Positions 35,701-43,636 of a DNA stretch of 64,000 nt are shown piece by piece. Source of the stretch: JAIBAJ01 sp965284645. Lineage in GTDB: Bacteria; Bacteroidota; Bacteroidia; JAIBAJ01. The stretch's first letter is position 1. Each line of letters begins with the position of its first letter. The stretch is taken from assembly GCA_965284645.1 (NCBI GenBank), contig OZ260106.1, positions 1,364,001 to 1,428,000 on the forward strand. Direction: 5' to 3'. The notes under the pieces were generated by a model that saw only the letters and a list, made by a program, of their open reading frames with translations, was not told the DNA's origin and made no database searches. The translations under genes were made by a program, and so were the position numbers.

Positions 35701-38185
35701 CGGTGTTGCTCCATATTCTTACTTCTGGAGCAATGGAGGTTTAACTAACACCATTAATGGATTATGCGCTGGTCTTTACACTGTTACTGTAACAGATGCC
35801 AACAATTGCGCGCAGAGTTTCACCTATTCAGTTGTAAATCTAAATTCAACTATTTCGGTTACTGAGATAATTACAGATGTTACATGTTTTGGGGCCAACG
35901 ATGGTACAGCTAATGTGATCGTTTCTGGAGGTGTACCACCCTACACCTATATATGGAGTACTGTTCCACAACAAACGGGCACCTCACTTTCGGGTTTAGC
36001 TTCTGGTACTTATTTTGTTTCTGTTACCGATGCCAATGGTTGCGTTTCTTCTGATTTTGCTTTTGTAGATGAGCCAGATACAATTGTTTTTAGCCAAGCG
36101 AACATCATAGATCCTTTATGTGCAAATACCTGTAATGGTGAAATTATAGTTACGGCAGCAGGCGGGGTATTACCTTATTCATTTACTTGGGTTCCAAGCA
36201 CCGGTTCGACAAGTTCAACAGCTACCAATCTTTGTGCCGGCACCTATACAGCCGTATTAACGGATGCCAATGGTTGCCAAGCAACCCAATCAAATACTTT
36301 AACGCAACCAGCTCCTATTACTTCGACTGTGGCTGTAACTCCAACTTCCTGCGCCAACTCTTGTGATGGTACGGCTTCTGTTACTGTTCAAGGAGGTGTT
36401 GGACCATATACCTATTTGTGGAGTCCTTCAGGTGGCACCCAAGCTACGGCAACTAATTTATGCCCTGGTTCTTATTCGGTATTAATTACAGATGCCAATG
36501 GTTGTACCCAAACGGAGAATGCAGTTATTACAGCTCCTCCTGGTTTAATTCTTACTACCAATGTGAACGGGGTAACCTGCAATGCTGCTTGTAATGGATC
36601 GGCAACGGTTTTTGTGGTAGGAGGTACTGCACCGTATACCTATGATTGGGATGATTTCAATAACCAAACTACCCAAACGGCAGTTGGTCTCTGTGTTGGA
36701 ACCTATACGGTTACCGTTACAGATGATAATGGTTGTGATACTTCCACCACGGTAATCATTGATGATAGTAATGCTCTTCAGGCCAATATCACCATTCCAA
36801 TTGATGCAACTTGTTATGGCTCTTGTGATGCCTCTGCATTAGCTATTGGTGTTGGAGGTGTTCCTCCTTATACTTTCCGTTGGAATGATGATTTGTTGCA
36901 AGAAACAGCTTTGGCTTCCAACCTTTGTGCAGGTACTTACATTGTGTTTGTTTTTGATTCTACCGGTTGCGTTGATGCTGATACCGTGGTACTTAATCAA
37001 CCTACTCAGGTGGTTGTTTTGGCCACCTCTACTGATGCTAATTGTGGAAATACGTGCGATGGAACAGGTGTAGGTTTGGCAACTGGTGGAACACCGCCTT
37101 ATACTTACCAATGGAATGATAATAACCTAACAGCGAATGCGGCAGTATCCAACCTTTGTGCTGGCATCTTTACCGTAGTTGCTACCGATGGAAATGGTTG
37201 TAATTCTTTGGCACAAGTAACTATTAATCAGCCAAGTTCGGTTGACATTACAGGTACAACAATAAACTCTGGTTGTAACAATACAAATACTGGTTCTGTA
37301 TTTATTAATGTCACAGGTGGAACACCAGGCTACTCCTACGCTTGGCAGCCTGCTGGCGGAAACTCCCAAGATATACAAGACCTTTTCCCGGGCGATTATG
37401 TGGTGACAGTAACGGATGCAAATAACTGTGTGTACTTAGATACCTTCACCGTAAATGCCAATAACTATGTTTATTCAAACCCTGGAAATGATACAACCAT
37501 CTGTCCTGGTGATACTATACAGTTCAATGGAAATGGGGGAATGACGTACAATTGGCAGCCAAGTGGAAACATCATTGGCAGCAATATAATCCCTGACCCA
37601 ACCGCCTATGTGACCCAAACAACCATGTTCTATTTAACTACAACAGTTGGGGCTTGTGTTGCTGTTGATTCTGTTCTAGTTACTTTGGCTGTCCCTCAAC
37701 CAATTAGTGCCGGACCAGATGTGACTATTATTCAAGGTCAAGCAACCTATTTGAATGCCTCGGGTGCCAATAGTTATGTGTGGGCTCCTAGTTCGAATTT
37801 AAGTGATCCAAATGCCAGTCTTACTCAGGCCAATCCAACTTCAACTACTGTTTATATTGTTTATTCTAACGACTCAGTAGGTTGTGTGGCTTCAGATACA
37901 GTCGTAGTTACTGTTGTTCCTGGAATTAAATTCCCTGATGGAATCACTCCAAATAACGATGGTTTTAATGATACCTGGATAATTGACAATTTGAGTTTAT
38001 ATCCTGAAAATACGGTGGAAATATTTAATCGCTGGGGTGAAAGCTTATTTTATTCTCAAGGATACGATACCCCATGGGATGGTAAGTTTAAAGGCAAAGA
38101 TCTGCCTGTTGGTACCTACTACTATGTCATCGATCTGAAGAATGGTGAAGCACCATTAACCGGTCCCATAACCATTGTTCGTTAA
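29747..38185 (+). CDS. Giant SprB-like adhesin with gliding-type C-terminal sorting domain
   Basis: This 2,812-residue secreted protein has a signal peptide ending near MSKAQ. It then has about 33 degenerate SprB-like repeats of about 75 residues, each of the form VTCNGxCDGTATVTVxGGTAPYTYxW ... NLCAGTYTVTVTDANGC. Two short PKD-like segments follow, then a gliding-motility-associated type B C-terminal domain (PDGITPNNDGFNDTW, IFNRWG). The last domain directs export by type IX secretion. The next gene encodes a PorP/SprF partner, the usual pairing for such cargo. SprB itself is a gliding adhesin; whether this cell glides or only adheres is not shown. I chose the ATG at 29747 over an upstream TTG because it leads straight into the signal peptide. 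Confidence 0.88.
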   Translation: MTKFFRSLILSAALVNFGFFMSKAQCPVNIVTVVTSGNTCNGASDGSITVTVTGGFAPYSYTLVLGAFNQSFSSNNSTFTFTGLAGASNYIVLVDADADGDPLTPGGCGGAVQTGVSVAEPAPIVVNVSTSNVLCSGQATGTATANVVGGTLPYLYSWTTTPAQITQSISNLAVGSYTVNVTDGNGCTGTGTGTVSSTSPIVANLVVTDVSCNGGNNGEIVNTVSGGTAPFTYSWNTVPVQTTQNLTGLVQGSYTVTVTDANGCTGTSTAQVTEPTALNVTFNSSNVSCNGLSDGSISPTVTGGTSPYSYSWNTTPVQTSANATNLAAGVYVLTVTDSLGCTITDSRSVTQPSALSVTTTQTNVLCNAGSTGSATAAPSGGTAPYSHNWNTVPSQTTATATNLAAGTYTDSITDANSCVIVATVTITETSPIVVTTTSTNVNCNGGSNGTAGASASGGVAPYTYSWSTTPAQNGANAVNLAAGTYTVTVTDANLCTSTASVTITQPTALVVSTAGQNATCNGQCNGTGISTVSGGTTPYTYSWNTPIPSITPNLSNLCAGIYILTVTDGNGCIGTSTRTVTEPAAINITTTVQNSLCAGNCTGSASASATGGNGLLSYSWNTTPAQITATANNLCSGPYIVTVTDASGCSNTANANVNNNSSLVLTATSVQPVCNGSCNGSISTSVSGGVAPITYSWTPSTITGTSASNLCAGTYTVTATDGNGCSSSQTVVLTQPPAVQVAVTVANASCNNSCDGTVGTNITGGLAPFVYQWTPNVSSGANASNLCAGTYQVRVTDANGCQALTNATVAQPFPFNFNSTSSNPTCNGDCNGNITTNLVGGTSPYTYSWSPNGETTGSISNLCAGTYTLTITDSANCTATQTFTLTQPNPITISSTSTLASCNLCDGTATVTPIGGTAPYSYLWSNGQTSSAATGLCSGVNSIEITDGNGCVLNTAIGISNPPGPTNVLVNTTDASCAGSCDGTATVTASGTATPFTYLWVGSGQTTTTATALCGGSDFVQVSDTNGCVVTTPFTISEPSAIVDNAVITPTGCGACSGGITLSPTGGVAPYTYSWLPNVSSGATASNLCVGSYQVTITGADGCSQTFVLSVGSPNGPSLTITSTDPSCQGGSNGSATVVATGGAVPYSYLWTPTGQATATATNLSAGTYAVVVTDAGGCASAQSVTLSDPSGVNVSIAVVNDPSCVGICDGSATIIGSGGTLPYAYSWSPGNITGTTASNLCPGNYTAQVTDANGCVQSTVITINPAVPVTATVAVTNPTCGGTSNCNGSATLSIVGGSAPYSIGWNTVPPQSGLTASGLCAGTYTATITDANGCIGTATATITQPTVLSVSFNNVSNLSCAGVCNGTATAQVTGGTPGYTYLWSTNPAQTGATATNLCATTYTVIVRDANNCSGTGTVTITGPNQLTATIVSQNNISCNGVCDGQAVVAGSGGVGPYTYLWGDPSAQTNDTAVGLCAGFYTVQVRDANNCIAIGTVTLTQPQPLTVSVTALPTLCNSVCNGQAVAVANGGNAPYSYIWNPGNILNDTASNLCIGTYTVNVFDSLGCTASGTAQITQPLALIVNVATTPVTCNGTCDGTANATVIGGTAPYTYTWLPSGGSGSSANNLCAGTYQLIVTDQNGCSDTVQFTITSPAPIVATAQVTPPSCGGVCDGAIFETVTGGVGPYTLTWSPGNLTGLNLNNLCDGLYVLTITDANGCVAFDSVNVVDPPAIVLSPGSVPISCFGLCDGQAIVSITSGGVAPFTYQWDDAIQQVNDTAFSLCPGTYTVVVTDANNCTATTQVALQQPQLLTVSLTAQNGQCGPTCTGSATAVVNGGTTPYTYIWNNGPGQSTVSNLCAGLNYFTVQDANGCSVTEYVPIDNGNSIQISTTSTDASCGNVCDGSASVFVTGSASGFDCLWLNTGDTTTALNGLCAGVYFVQITDTNGCSAIDSVRINGGSLVVNEQIVNTPCGVCNGSITVNPSGGVAPYSYFWSNGGLTNTINGLCAGLYTVTVTDANNCAQSFTYSVVNLNSTISVTEIITDVTCFGANDGTANVIVSGGVPPYTYIWSTVPQQTGTSLSGLASGTYFVSVTDANGCVSSDFAFVDEPDTIVFSQANIIDPLCANTCNGEIIVTAAGGVLPYSFTWVPSTGSTSSTATNLCAGTYTAVLTDANGCQATQSNTLTQPAPITSTVAVTPTSCANSCDGTASVTVQGGVGPYTYLWSPSGGTQATATNLCPGSYSVLITDANGCTQTENAVITAPPGLILTTNVNGVTCNAACNGSATVFVVGGTAPYTYDWDDFNNQTTQTAVGLCVGTYTVTVTDDNGCDTSTTVIIDDSNALQANITIPIDATCYGSCDASALAIGVGGVPPYTFRWNDDLLQETALASNLCAGTYIVFVFDSTGCVDADTVVLNQPTQVVVLATSTDANCGNTCDGTGVGLATGGTPPYTYQWNDNNLTANAAVSNLCAGIFTVVATDGNGCNSLAQVTINQPSSVDITGTTINSGCNNTNTGSVFINVTGGTPGYSYAWQPAGGNSQDIQDLFPGDYVVTVTDANNCVYLDTFTVNANNYVYSNPGNDTTICPGDTIQFNGNGGMTYNWQPSGNIIGSNIIPDPTAYVTQTTMFYLTTTVGACVAVDSVLVTLAVPQPISAGPDVTIIQGQATYLNASGANSYVWAPSSNLSDPNASLTQANPTSTTVYIVYSNDSVGCVASDTVVVTVVPGIKFPDGITPNNDGFNDTWIIDNLSLYPENTVEIFNRWGESLFYSQGYDTPWDGKFKGKDLPVGTYYYVIDLKNGEAPLTGPITIVR

Positions 38186-38205
38186 TCTAATTTTAGGCAA
38201 TAGAA

Positions 38206-39216
38206 ATGAAGAAACATTTATTCCTAACCCTTGTCCTTGCTAGTGTTTTTGGCATTACAAAAGCACAACAGTTGCCTCAGTATAGTTCATACATGATTAA
38301 TAATTATGTGTTGAATCCTGGTGTAACAGGAAGCAATGATTATTATGAACTAAAAGCTCTTAACCGCTACCAATGGGCTGGAATCAAAGATGCACCCAGA
38401 ACCTTCTTGGTTAGTATGCATGGTCCTTTCAAAAAGTTGAATATGGGTATCGGCGGTTTCGTTTTCAGTGATGTAACTGGTCCAACAAGCAGAACAGGCG
38501 GGTATTTAACCTATGCCTACCATTTGAAATTGACAAGCAAATTGAAGTTGAACATGGGATTGGCCGCAGGTTTTCTTCAATATCGAATCGACTTGAGCAA
38601 AGTTACCCTTCGCCAAGATGGAGATCCTGCTGCTCAACAAGGTGGTGTTTTGTCGTCTTATCAGCCCGATTTTAATTTCGGAATCTACCTGAACCATAAC
38701 AATTATTTCGTAGGAATTGCCTGCAATCAAATAATTGGAAATCGCTTGAAATTCTATGAAAACCAACAGGATATTCTTTCCAATTTAGAAAGGCATTACC
38801 TTGCAAATGCTGGGTATAATTTCTTTTTTGGCAAATTCAAGGTTCAGCCATCCGTAATGTTTAAAATGGAAAGTAATATTTTCCAAGTGGAAGGAGGTGT
38901 ACAGGCTAATTATAACGATTTACTTTGGTTAGGAGCAACCTATCGTCATAACGATGCAATTAGTGCCTTGGCAGGTTTAAACATTAAGGATTTGATTATT
39001 ATTGGTTATTCCTATGATATTGCTACTACCCGGTTGAGAAGCTATTCCAATGGTACACACGAAATTATGATTGGAGCCAAGTTTGGTAGGGTTAAGGTTT
39101 CTGAAAGTGTAGAAGAACAGCCTGTTCCAGATAAAGTTCCACAGGCCGAACCACAATCAGAGCCTACAAAGGAAGAACCAAAGTCGGAAACCCCAGCCGA
39201 ACAGCCAAAAGAATAA
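38206..39216 (+). CDS. PorP/SprF-family type IX secretion membrane protein
   Basis: This 336-residue protein has a signal peptide and the family opening QLPQYSSYMINNYVLNPGVTGSNDYYELKALNRYQWAGIKDAPRTF, then a beta-barrel-like body ending in IMIGAKFGRVKV. It adds a low-complexity tail of repeated EP/EEP/AEQP (about 305-336) that is unusual. Members of this family support export or surface display of the CTD-containing partner encoded just upstream. It starts 20 bp after the giant adhesin stop, so one transcript is likely. Confidence 0.92.
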   Translation: MKKHLFLTLVLASVFGITKAQQLPQYSSYMINNYVLNPGVTGSNDYYELKALNRYQWAGIKDAPRTFLVSMHGPFKKLNMGIGGFVFSDVTGPTSRTGGYLTYAYHLKLTSKLKLNMGLAAGFLQYRIDLSKVTLRQDGDPAAQQGGVLSSYQPDFNFGIYLNHNNYFVGIACNQIIGNRLKFYENQQDILSNLERHYLANAGYNFFFGKFKVQPSVMFKMESNIFQVEGGVQANYNDLLWLGATYRHNDAISALAGLNIKDLIIIGYSYDIATTRLRSYSNGTHEIMIGAKFGRVKVSESVEEQPVPDKVPQAEPQSEPTKEEPKSETPAEQPKE

Positions 39217-39280
39217 GCTAACTTTGAAAGGCTGTTGATTGTTTTTTCATCAGCACATTGGTTTCGAGCACTGCTGCCAT

Positions 39281-39419
39281 CCGGGCAACGATAGAGGCAA
39301 GTAGCCCACAGGTATGCGTAGGAACGGAGCAGACCGAGGACTACTGCCGAAAGCGTGACCTTTTCGCCTGCAGAATGCCTATTTAAAGCACAAAACTTAC
39401 ATGCGAAAAGGGGCCCGCC
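39281..39419. repeat. R1 structured repeat, copy G
   Basis: Arms CCTTTTCGC (39359-39367) and GCGAAAAGG (39403-39411) pair perfectly. The GGGGCCCGCC end overlaps the stop codon of the minus-strand nitronate monooxygenase gene by one base. Confidence 0.82.
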
Positions 39420-40369
39420 TAAAAATCCAAAACCTTTTGTCTTGTAGCTTCGAAATCGGCCAAAATAGCTTGTATAATTTCGGATGAACTTTCCTTTTTG
39501 TCCAATAGGGCGCCAACTTGTCCAATTTCGAGTTCTCCCTCCTTCATATCACCTTCGAAAATTCCTTTTTTAGCTCGGGCACGTCCTAATATTTGAAGCA
39601 TTTCTTCCTTACTGGCGCCTCGTAGCTCCGCTTCTTTGACTTGTTGGTAAAATTCGTTTTTTATCAATCGAACGGGCGTGATATCCTTAAGGGTGAGAAT
39701 TGTATCCCCTTCCTTTGTTTGGATGACCGCCTCTTTGAAATTGTCGTGAGCAGATGATTCAAGGGCTGTTGCAAACCTAGTTCCTACTTGAATTCCTTCG
39801 GCACCTAAAGCCATAGTAGCCAACATTTGACTTCCTGTGGCTATACCTCCGGCTGCAATCAAGGGAAGCGATGTAGCTTTTCGAACTCCAGGTATTAAAA
39901 CCAAGGTGGTTGTTTCTTCTCTTCCATTGTGTCCACCCGCTTCGAAGCCCTCGGCAACAATAGCATCTACCCCACATTTTTCACATTTCTCGGCGAATTT
40001 GCTGCTACTTACTACGTGAACCACTGTAATTCCTCTATCCTTCAACCATTGGGTCCAAAGAGCTGGATTTCCGGCTGAGGTAAAGACAATTTTCACCCCT
40101 TCTTCCACAATGATGTCCATTAATACATTGATATCCGGGTAAAGCAAAGGCACATTAACCCCAAAAGGCTTGTTTGTGGCCGACTTGCATTTGCGTATAT
40201 GCTCGCGTAGAACATCCGGATACATGCTGCCTGCACCTAATAAACCCAGTCCGCCAGCATTGCTAACCGCCGAGGCCAGCTTCCAACCGCTGCACCAAAT
40301 CATGCCGGCTTGTATAATAGGGTATTGAATGCCAAAAAGTTTGCAAATGCGGTTGTTTTCGAATGCCAT
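39419..40369 (-). CDS. Nitronate monooxygenase / 2-nitropropane dioxygenase-family FMN enzyme
   Basis: This 316-residue TIM-barrel flavoprotein has PIIQAGMIWCSGWKLASAVSNAGGLG at the N-terminus, EGFEAGGHNGREE with the family histidine, and AAGGIATGSQMLATMALGAEGIQVGTRF for FMN phosphate binding. Expected activity is oxidation of nitronates; a FabK-like enoyl-ACP reductase is a less likely alternative. The ATG at 40369 was preferred over a GTG 18 bp upstream because a TACTTTG element lies between them. Confidence 0.83.
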   Translation of the reverse strand: MAFENNRICKLFGIQYPIIQAGMIWCSGWKLASAVSNAGGLGLLGAGSMYPDVLREHIRKCKSATNKPFGVNVPLLYPDINVLMDIIVEEGVKIVFTSAGNPALWTQWLKDRGITVVHVVSSSKFAEKCEKCGVDAIVAEGFEAGGHNGREETTTLVLIPGVRKATSLPLIAAGGIATGSQMLATMALGAEGIQVGTRFATALESSAHDNFKEAVIQTKEGDTILTLKDITPVRLIKNEFYQQVKEAELRGASKEEMLQILGRARAKKGIFEGDMKEGELEIGQVGALLDKKESSSEIIQAILADFEATRQKVLDF

Positions 40370-40446
40370 TGGTTTTGATTTGTCCACAAAGTAAAAGCAT
40401 TATCATGATTTTTTTACTGAAATTTCCATCTTCCACACTTGCAACC

Positions 40447-40454
40447 TATTTTTG
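40447..40454 (+). promoter_or_regulatory. -7 box of the alpha-galactosidase gene, predicted leaderless
   Basis: TATTTTTG ends four bases before the ATG at 40459. Confidence 0.5.
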
Positions 40455-40458
40455 AAGA

Positions 40459-42489
40459 ATGGAATTGGAAAGTAATGTTTTTGCCCCTGCAACCCGTTCG
40501 ATGGGTAGAATGGTATATTTGATTGATGGAAGTCCCGCAAAGGAAATACTATTTGAACCTACCTCCGGGTTTCAGAATGAAGATTTGGAGTTAAAGGCCG
40601 AAAAGACTACCAAAAGCGGCAATGGTCGTTTGAAAATTACCCTGTATCCTAAGCGGAAAATTGTAGCTCAGAAGTTTGAACTGGAAATGGAATGGGCTTA
40701 TCAGCATGAGGATAAACTTTTTTGCAATGGTTATCAAAGTTGGACTGATTCCAAAGAGTTCAGGATTTGGGAGAAAATGGAGAATGTAGCAGCTTTCTTA
40801 CACGAACTTACCAGTAGAAGTGGAGATTATACCTTTTATCCGTATTCGGGGAAAAAAGGGCATTTGCATGGTTATACCTATACCTATATCCGCAATAAGG
40901 CCAATGCTTTAGCCCTTTATGGCTCCTTGGACGAACGATGTGGATATACGATTTTTCAGCACCTGGCACCTGAAAATAAATTGCTCATAAAAAAGGATAT
41001 TGCCACTTTAACCTATTCTGAACCGACGCTGGTGTTAGACTTGTTTGCCGGTTTTGGTTTTGAAAAGGAAGTGTTTGCCCATTATTGGAGAAGCCATTCT
41101 TTTCAATCCAATACGAATAAACCTATTACGGGTTGGACCAGTTGGTATTTGCACTATACCAAAATCACCCCTGAAATAATTTATGCCAATCTCGAGACTT
41201 TTTCGCAGTCAAAAATCCCTATCGATGTATTTCAAATTGATGATGGATACCAAAAAGCAACCGGCGATTGGATCCATACCAATGCCAAGTTCCCTGAAGG
41301 AATGAAACCGATTGCTGATGCCATTCATCAAAAAGGCTATAAAGCAGGATTGTGGCTGGCACCCTTGATTTGTGAAAAGGATTCTTTTATTTACAAAGAA
41401 CATCCTGATTGGATATTTAGTCCGGATGGGGAGCATTTGCAAAAGGCTGGTTATAATCCTTTGTGGAGTGGTTGGTATTATGCCTTGAATTTTTATAAAC
41501 CAGAAGTGAAGGCCTATTTGAAGGAGGTATTCGATACGGTTCTAAAAACTTGGGGATTTGATTTGGTGAAGTTGGATTTCTTGTTTGCGCCTGCCTTGGT
41601 TCCTTATCAAAATAAAAGTAGGGGGCAGGTAATGTGTGAAGCCATGGATTTGTTGCGGGAGTTATGTGGTGAAAAGCTTATTCTGGGCTGCGGTGTGCCA
41701 CTTGGACCTGCTTTCGGCAAGGTGGATTATTGTCGGATTGGTAATGATATAAGTCCGGGATGGGAGACCAAATGGATGCGGAATTTAAAGGTACGAGAGC
41801 GCATCAGTACCAATTCATCGTTGAATAATACAATTTCGCGTCGGCATATGAATGGAAATGGATTTTTCAATGATCCGGATGTGTTTATATTTAGAAGTGA
41901 AAAGAATCATCTAACCGAGGCGCAGCGGAAAACTTTGCTTGTATTGAATTACCTTTTTGGAGGTTTGGTGTTTACCTCCGACGATTTGTCGAAATACGAT
42001 GAAGCCCAATTGTCCTACTACCGCAAAGCCTTCCCACATGTTACCAAGGAGGATTTGGAGGTAAATAACGATCAACAGTTTTTTACCATTCGCTTTAAAT
42101 ACCAAGGATTGGAGTACTGTGTGTTTAGCAATTTGACCAGGGATTTGAAAGAAGGCAAATTGGAAGCAGGACTTTATTTCAATTCCGAGATGAATTTCGA
42201 AAATGGAACGCAAATGATCCAAATTCCGAAGTATGAAACCAAAGTGTTTGTTAAAGTCAAGCAGGAAATTGGGGCCTTTATTGGCAGCAGTCTACATATT
42301 TTTCCCGGAATAGAATTGAAGAAATATGAAATTGTGGATGGATCGGTTCAATTGGAATTGGATGACCGTGCAGTGAAAAAAGGCACCCTGTTTGTTTTTG
42401 GTGGTGAGAAGGAAAAAATAAAGGTCAATGGCAAAGAATACCCGGTATATGAAGCCAAAGGGATACGCTTAGCCAGTGTAGAGCTATAG
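40459..42489 (+). CDS. GH36-family alpha-galactosidase
   Basis: This 676-residue protein matches clan GH-D. The barrel strand GWTSWYLHYTKIT is followed by FQIDDGYQ, the nucleophile D373 in LVKLDFLF, and the acid/base D430 in CRIGNDISPGW. The N-terminal beta-domain and C-terminal beta-sandwich fit GH36 size. It hydrolyses terminal alpha-galactosides such as melibiose or raffinose; transport or regulator genes for them are absent nearby. No signal peptide is visible, so it is probably cytoplasmic. Confidence 0.87.
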   Translation: MELESNVFAPATRSMGRMVYLIDGSPAKEILFEPTSGFQNEDLELKAEKTTKSGNGRLKITLYPKRKIVAQKFELEMEWAYQHEDKLFCNGYQSWTDSKEFRIWEKMENVAAFLHELTSRSGDYTFYPYSGKKGHLHGYTYTYIRNKANALALYGSLDERCGYTIFQHLAPENKLLIKKDIATLTYSEPTLVLDLFAGFGFEKEVFAHYWRSHSFQSNTNKPITGWTSWYLHYTKITPEIIYANLETFSQSKIPIDVFQIDDGYQKATGDWIHTNAKFPEGMKPIADAIHQKGYKAGLWLAPLICEKDSFIYKEHPDWIFSPDGEHLQKAGYNPLWSGWYYALNFYKPEVKAYLKEVFDTVLKTWGFDLVKLDFLFAPALVPYQNKSRGQVMCEAMDLLRELCGEKLILGCGVPLGPAFGKVDYCRIGNDISPGWETKWMRNLKVRERISTNSSLNNTISRRHMNGNGFFNDPDVFIFRSEKNHLTEAQRKTLLVLNYLFGGLVFTSDDLSKYDEAQLSYYRKAFPHVTKEDLEVNNDQQFFTIRFKYQGLEYCVFSNLTRDLKEGKLEAGLYFNSEMNFENGTQMIQIPKYETKVFVKVKQEIGAFIGSSLHIFPGIELKKYEIVDGSVQLELDDRAVKKGTLFVFGGEKEKIKVNGKEYPVYEAKGIRLASVEL

Positions 42490-42517
42490 GAGAACTCGCA
42501 TTTGGTAGGATTCGTTA

Positions 42518-42682
42518 AACCCAATTAATCAATAGGAGGATTTACAAATCCGAACTACTTGATTTAGTTGGGTTTACCCCTCCCGAAGAAATTTCGGGAT
42601 AGCAGTTGTTATCAATTTGGCCATCCAAATTGATTTACAACTGGTTAATCGTTTATGTATTTCTAATGCGTAATCTGGGTTA
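42518..42682. repeat. R2 palindromic repeat, copy b
   Basis: Runs AACCCAATTAATCAATAGG to TAATCTGGGTT, with the CAATTTGG/CCAAATTG hairpin near the centre and a TCCCGAAGAAATTTCGGGA hairpin inserted near 42588, also found in the array at 54566. It fills the first part of the gap 42490-42977. Confidence 0.82.
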
Positions 42683-42771
42683 AAATTGTTTCTTGCTGTA
42701 ACACAATCGAAAGTTGCCATTTAGGGCTTGGACTTCCCATTCCAATAATCAGCGGACTTCCCTAAAAAGCA

Positions 42772-42957
42772 GTTTAACCCAGATTACGCATTAGAAATCG
42801 TAATGAAGCTTTCAAATGCAATAAAGACGAGGGTTTCAGGTTAATTTTTGGGTGAAGGAATAGTAAACTATTTTGAAGTCAAAAATTGTTCTGAAATCCT
42901 TGTATTTGAAGCAGTTGGAAGCTGTAATAGATTTCTAATGCTGAATTTGGGTTTAAT
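42772..42957. repeat. R2-derived mini-element with terminal inverted repeats
   Basis: AACCCAGATTACGCATTAGA near 42774 and its inverted partner (TTTCTAATGC then GAATTTGGGTT, near 42930-42953) bracket about 130 bp that is not R2 sequence. This resembles a non-autonomous element built from R2 ends, sitting within the 42490-42977 gap. Confidence 0.55.
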
Positions 42958-42977
42958 CACCGTTCTTTCCTATCACC

Positions 42978-43535
42978 TTACAAATCGGCCAAGCTCTTAT
43001 TCGGTATTTTCACTTTAAAGAAAAACCTCGACACCCGCTTATCTTCCAAATCGATATAAAATTCAAATGGGTAACCCGTTTTCCTACGCATATCAAGCAA
43101 GCCAAGTCCGGCACCACCCGATTTGGTATAGGTTTGTTTAATAACTATATTGTACAGAAATTTGATGGCTTCATTGTCTAAACTGTTCAATTTGATCAGC
43201 TTATCTTTAAGCAACATGGCTTTTTTGTTTTCAACCAGATTACTGCTTACCACGATAAAATGCCCATGTTCATAGAGAATCGAAAATTCATGTGGAATTT
43301 TATACTTCTTTCCTTTGTCGCGGTAGCTATGATTCATCAGGTTTTGTAACACTTCAATCGAAACCGTTACCAGCCTTTTTTTGACAAAATTCTCAGCCCC
43401 AATTTCAAAAAGTTTTACCTCAATTAAGGGTACTAACTTCACCACCACCTTGTGGGTCACCTTGCCGCGAAACGTAAAGATGGGTTCGTCGGCATTAAAG
43501 TAGGCCTTCCATTCCTTTAGGCTTTGGTCAATCAT
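42978..43535 (-). CDS. SiaB-family (DUF6272-like) ATPase/kinase
   Basis: This 185-residue GHKL-fold protein has an N-box VSIEVLQNLMNHSYRDKG and a G-box KSGGAGLGLLDMRRKTGYP. It resembles SiaB kinases, which phosphorylate SiaC-like (DUF1987) partners opposite PP2C phosphatases such as SiaA. No DUF1987 gene lies nearby, but two SpoIIE/PP2C proteins are encoded at 3690 and 7207. The ATG at 43535 is used because an upstream TTG falls in the TACTTTTG -7 box (43545-43552). It is divergent from recR. Confidence 0.78.
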   Translation of the reverse strand: MIDQSLKEWKAYFNADEPIFTFRGKVTHKVVVKLVPLIEVKLFEIGAENFVKKRLVTVSIEVLQNLMNHSYRDKGKKYKIPHEFSILYEHGHFIVVSSNLVENKKAMLLKDKLIKLNSLDNEAIKFLYNIVIKQTYTKSGGAGLGLLDMRRKTGYPFEFYIDLEDKRVSRFFFKVKIPNKSLADL

Positions 43536-43544
43536 GCTGAAAGA

Positions 43545-43552
43545 CAAAAGTA
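43545..43552 (-). promoter_or_regulatory. -7 box of the SiaB-like gene
   Basis: TACTTTTG on the minus strand, nine bases before the ATG. Confidence 0.5.
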
Positions 43553-43602
43553 GTTTTCAAAAGAATTAATAGGCCTCTTTTGAAAAAACAATTTGAAACT
43601 GC

Positions 43603-43632
43603 TTTGCAAATGCCTGAATCACCTTATTTTCG
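43603..43632 (+). promoter_or_regulatory. recR promoter, predicted leaderless
   Basis: TTTG (43603-43606), 18 bases, TATTTTCG (43625-43632). The box ends four bases before the ATG at 43637. Confidence 0.55.
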
Positions 43633-43636
43633 AGCT

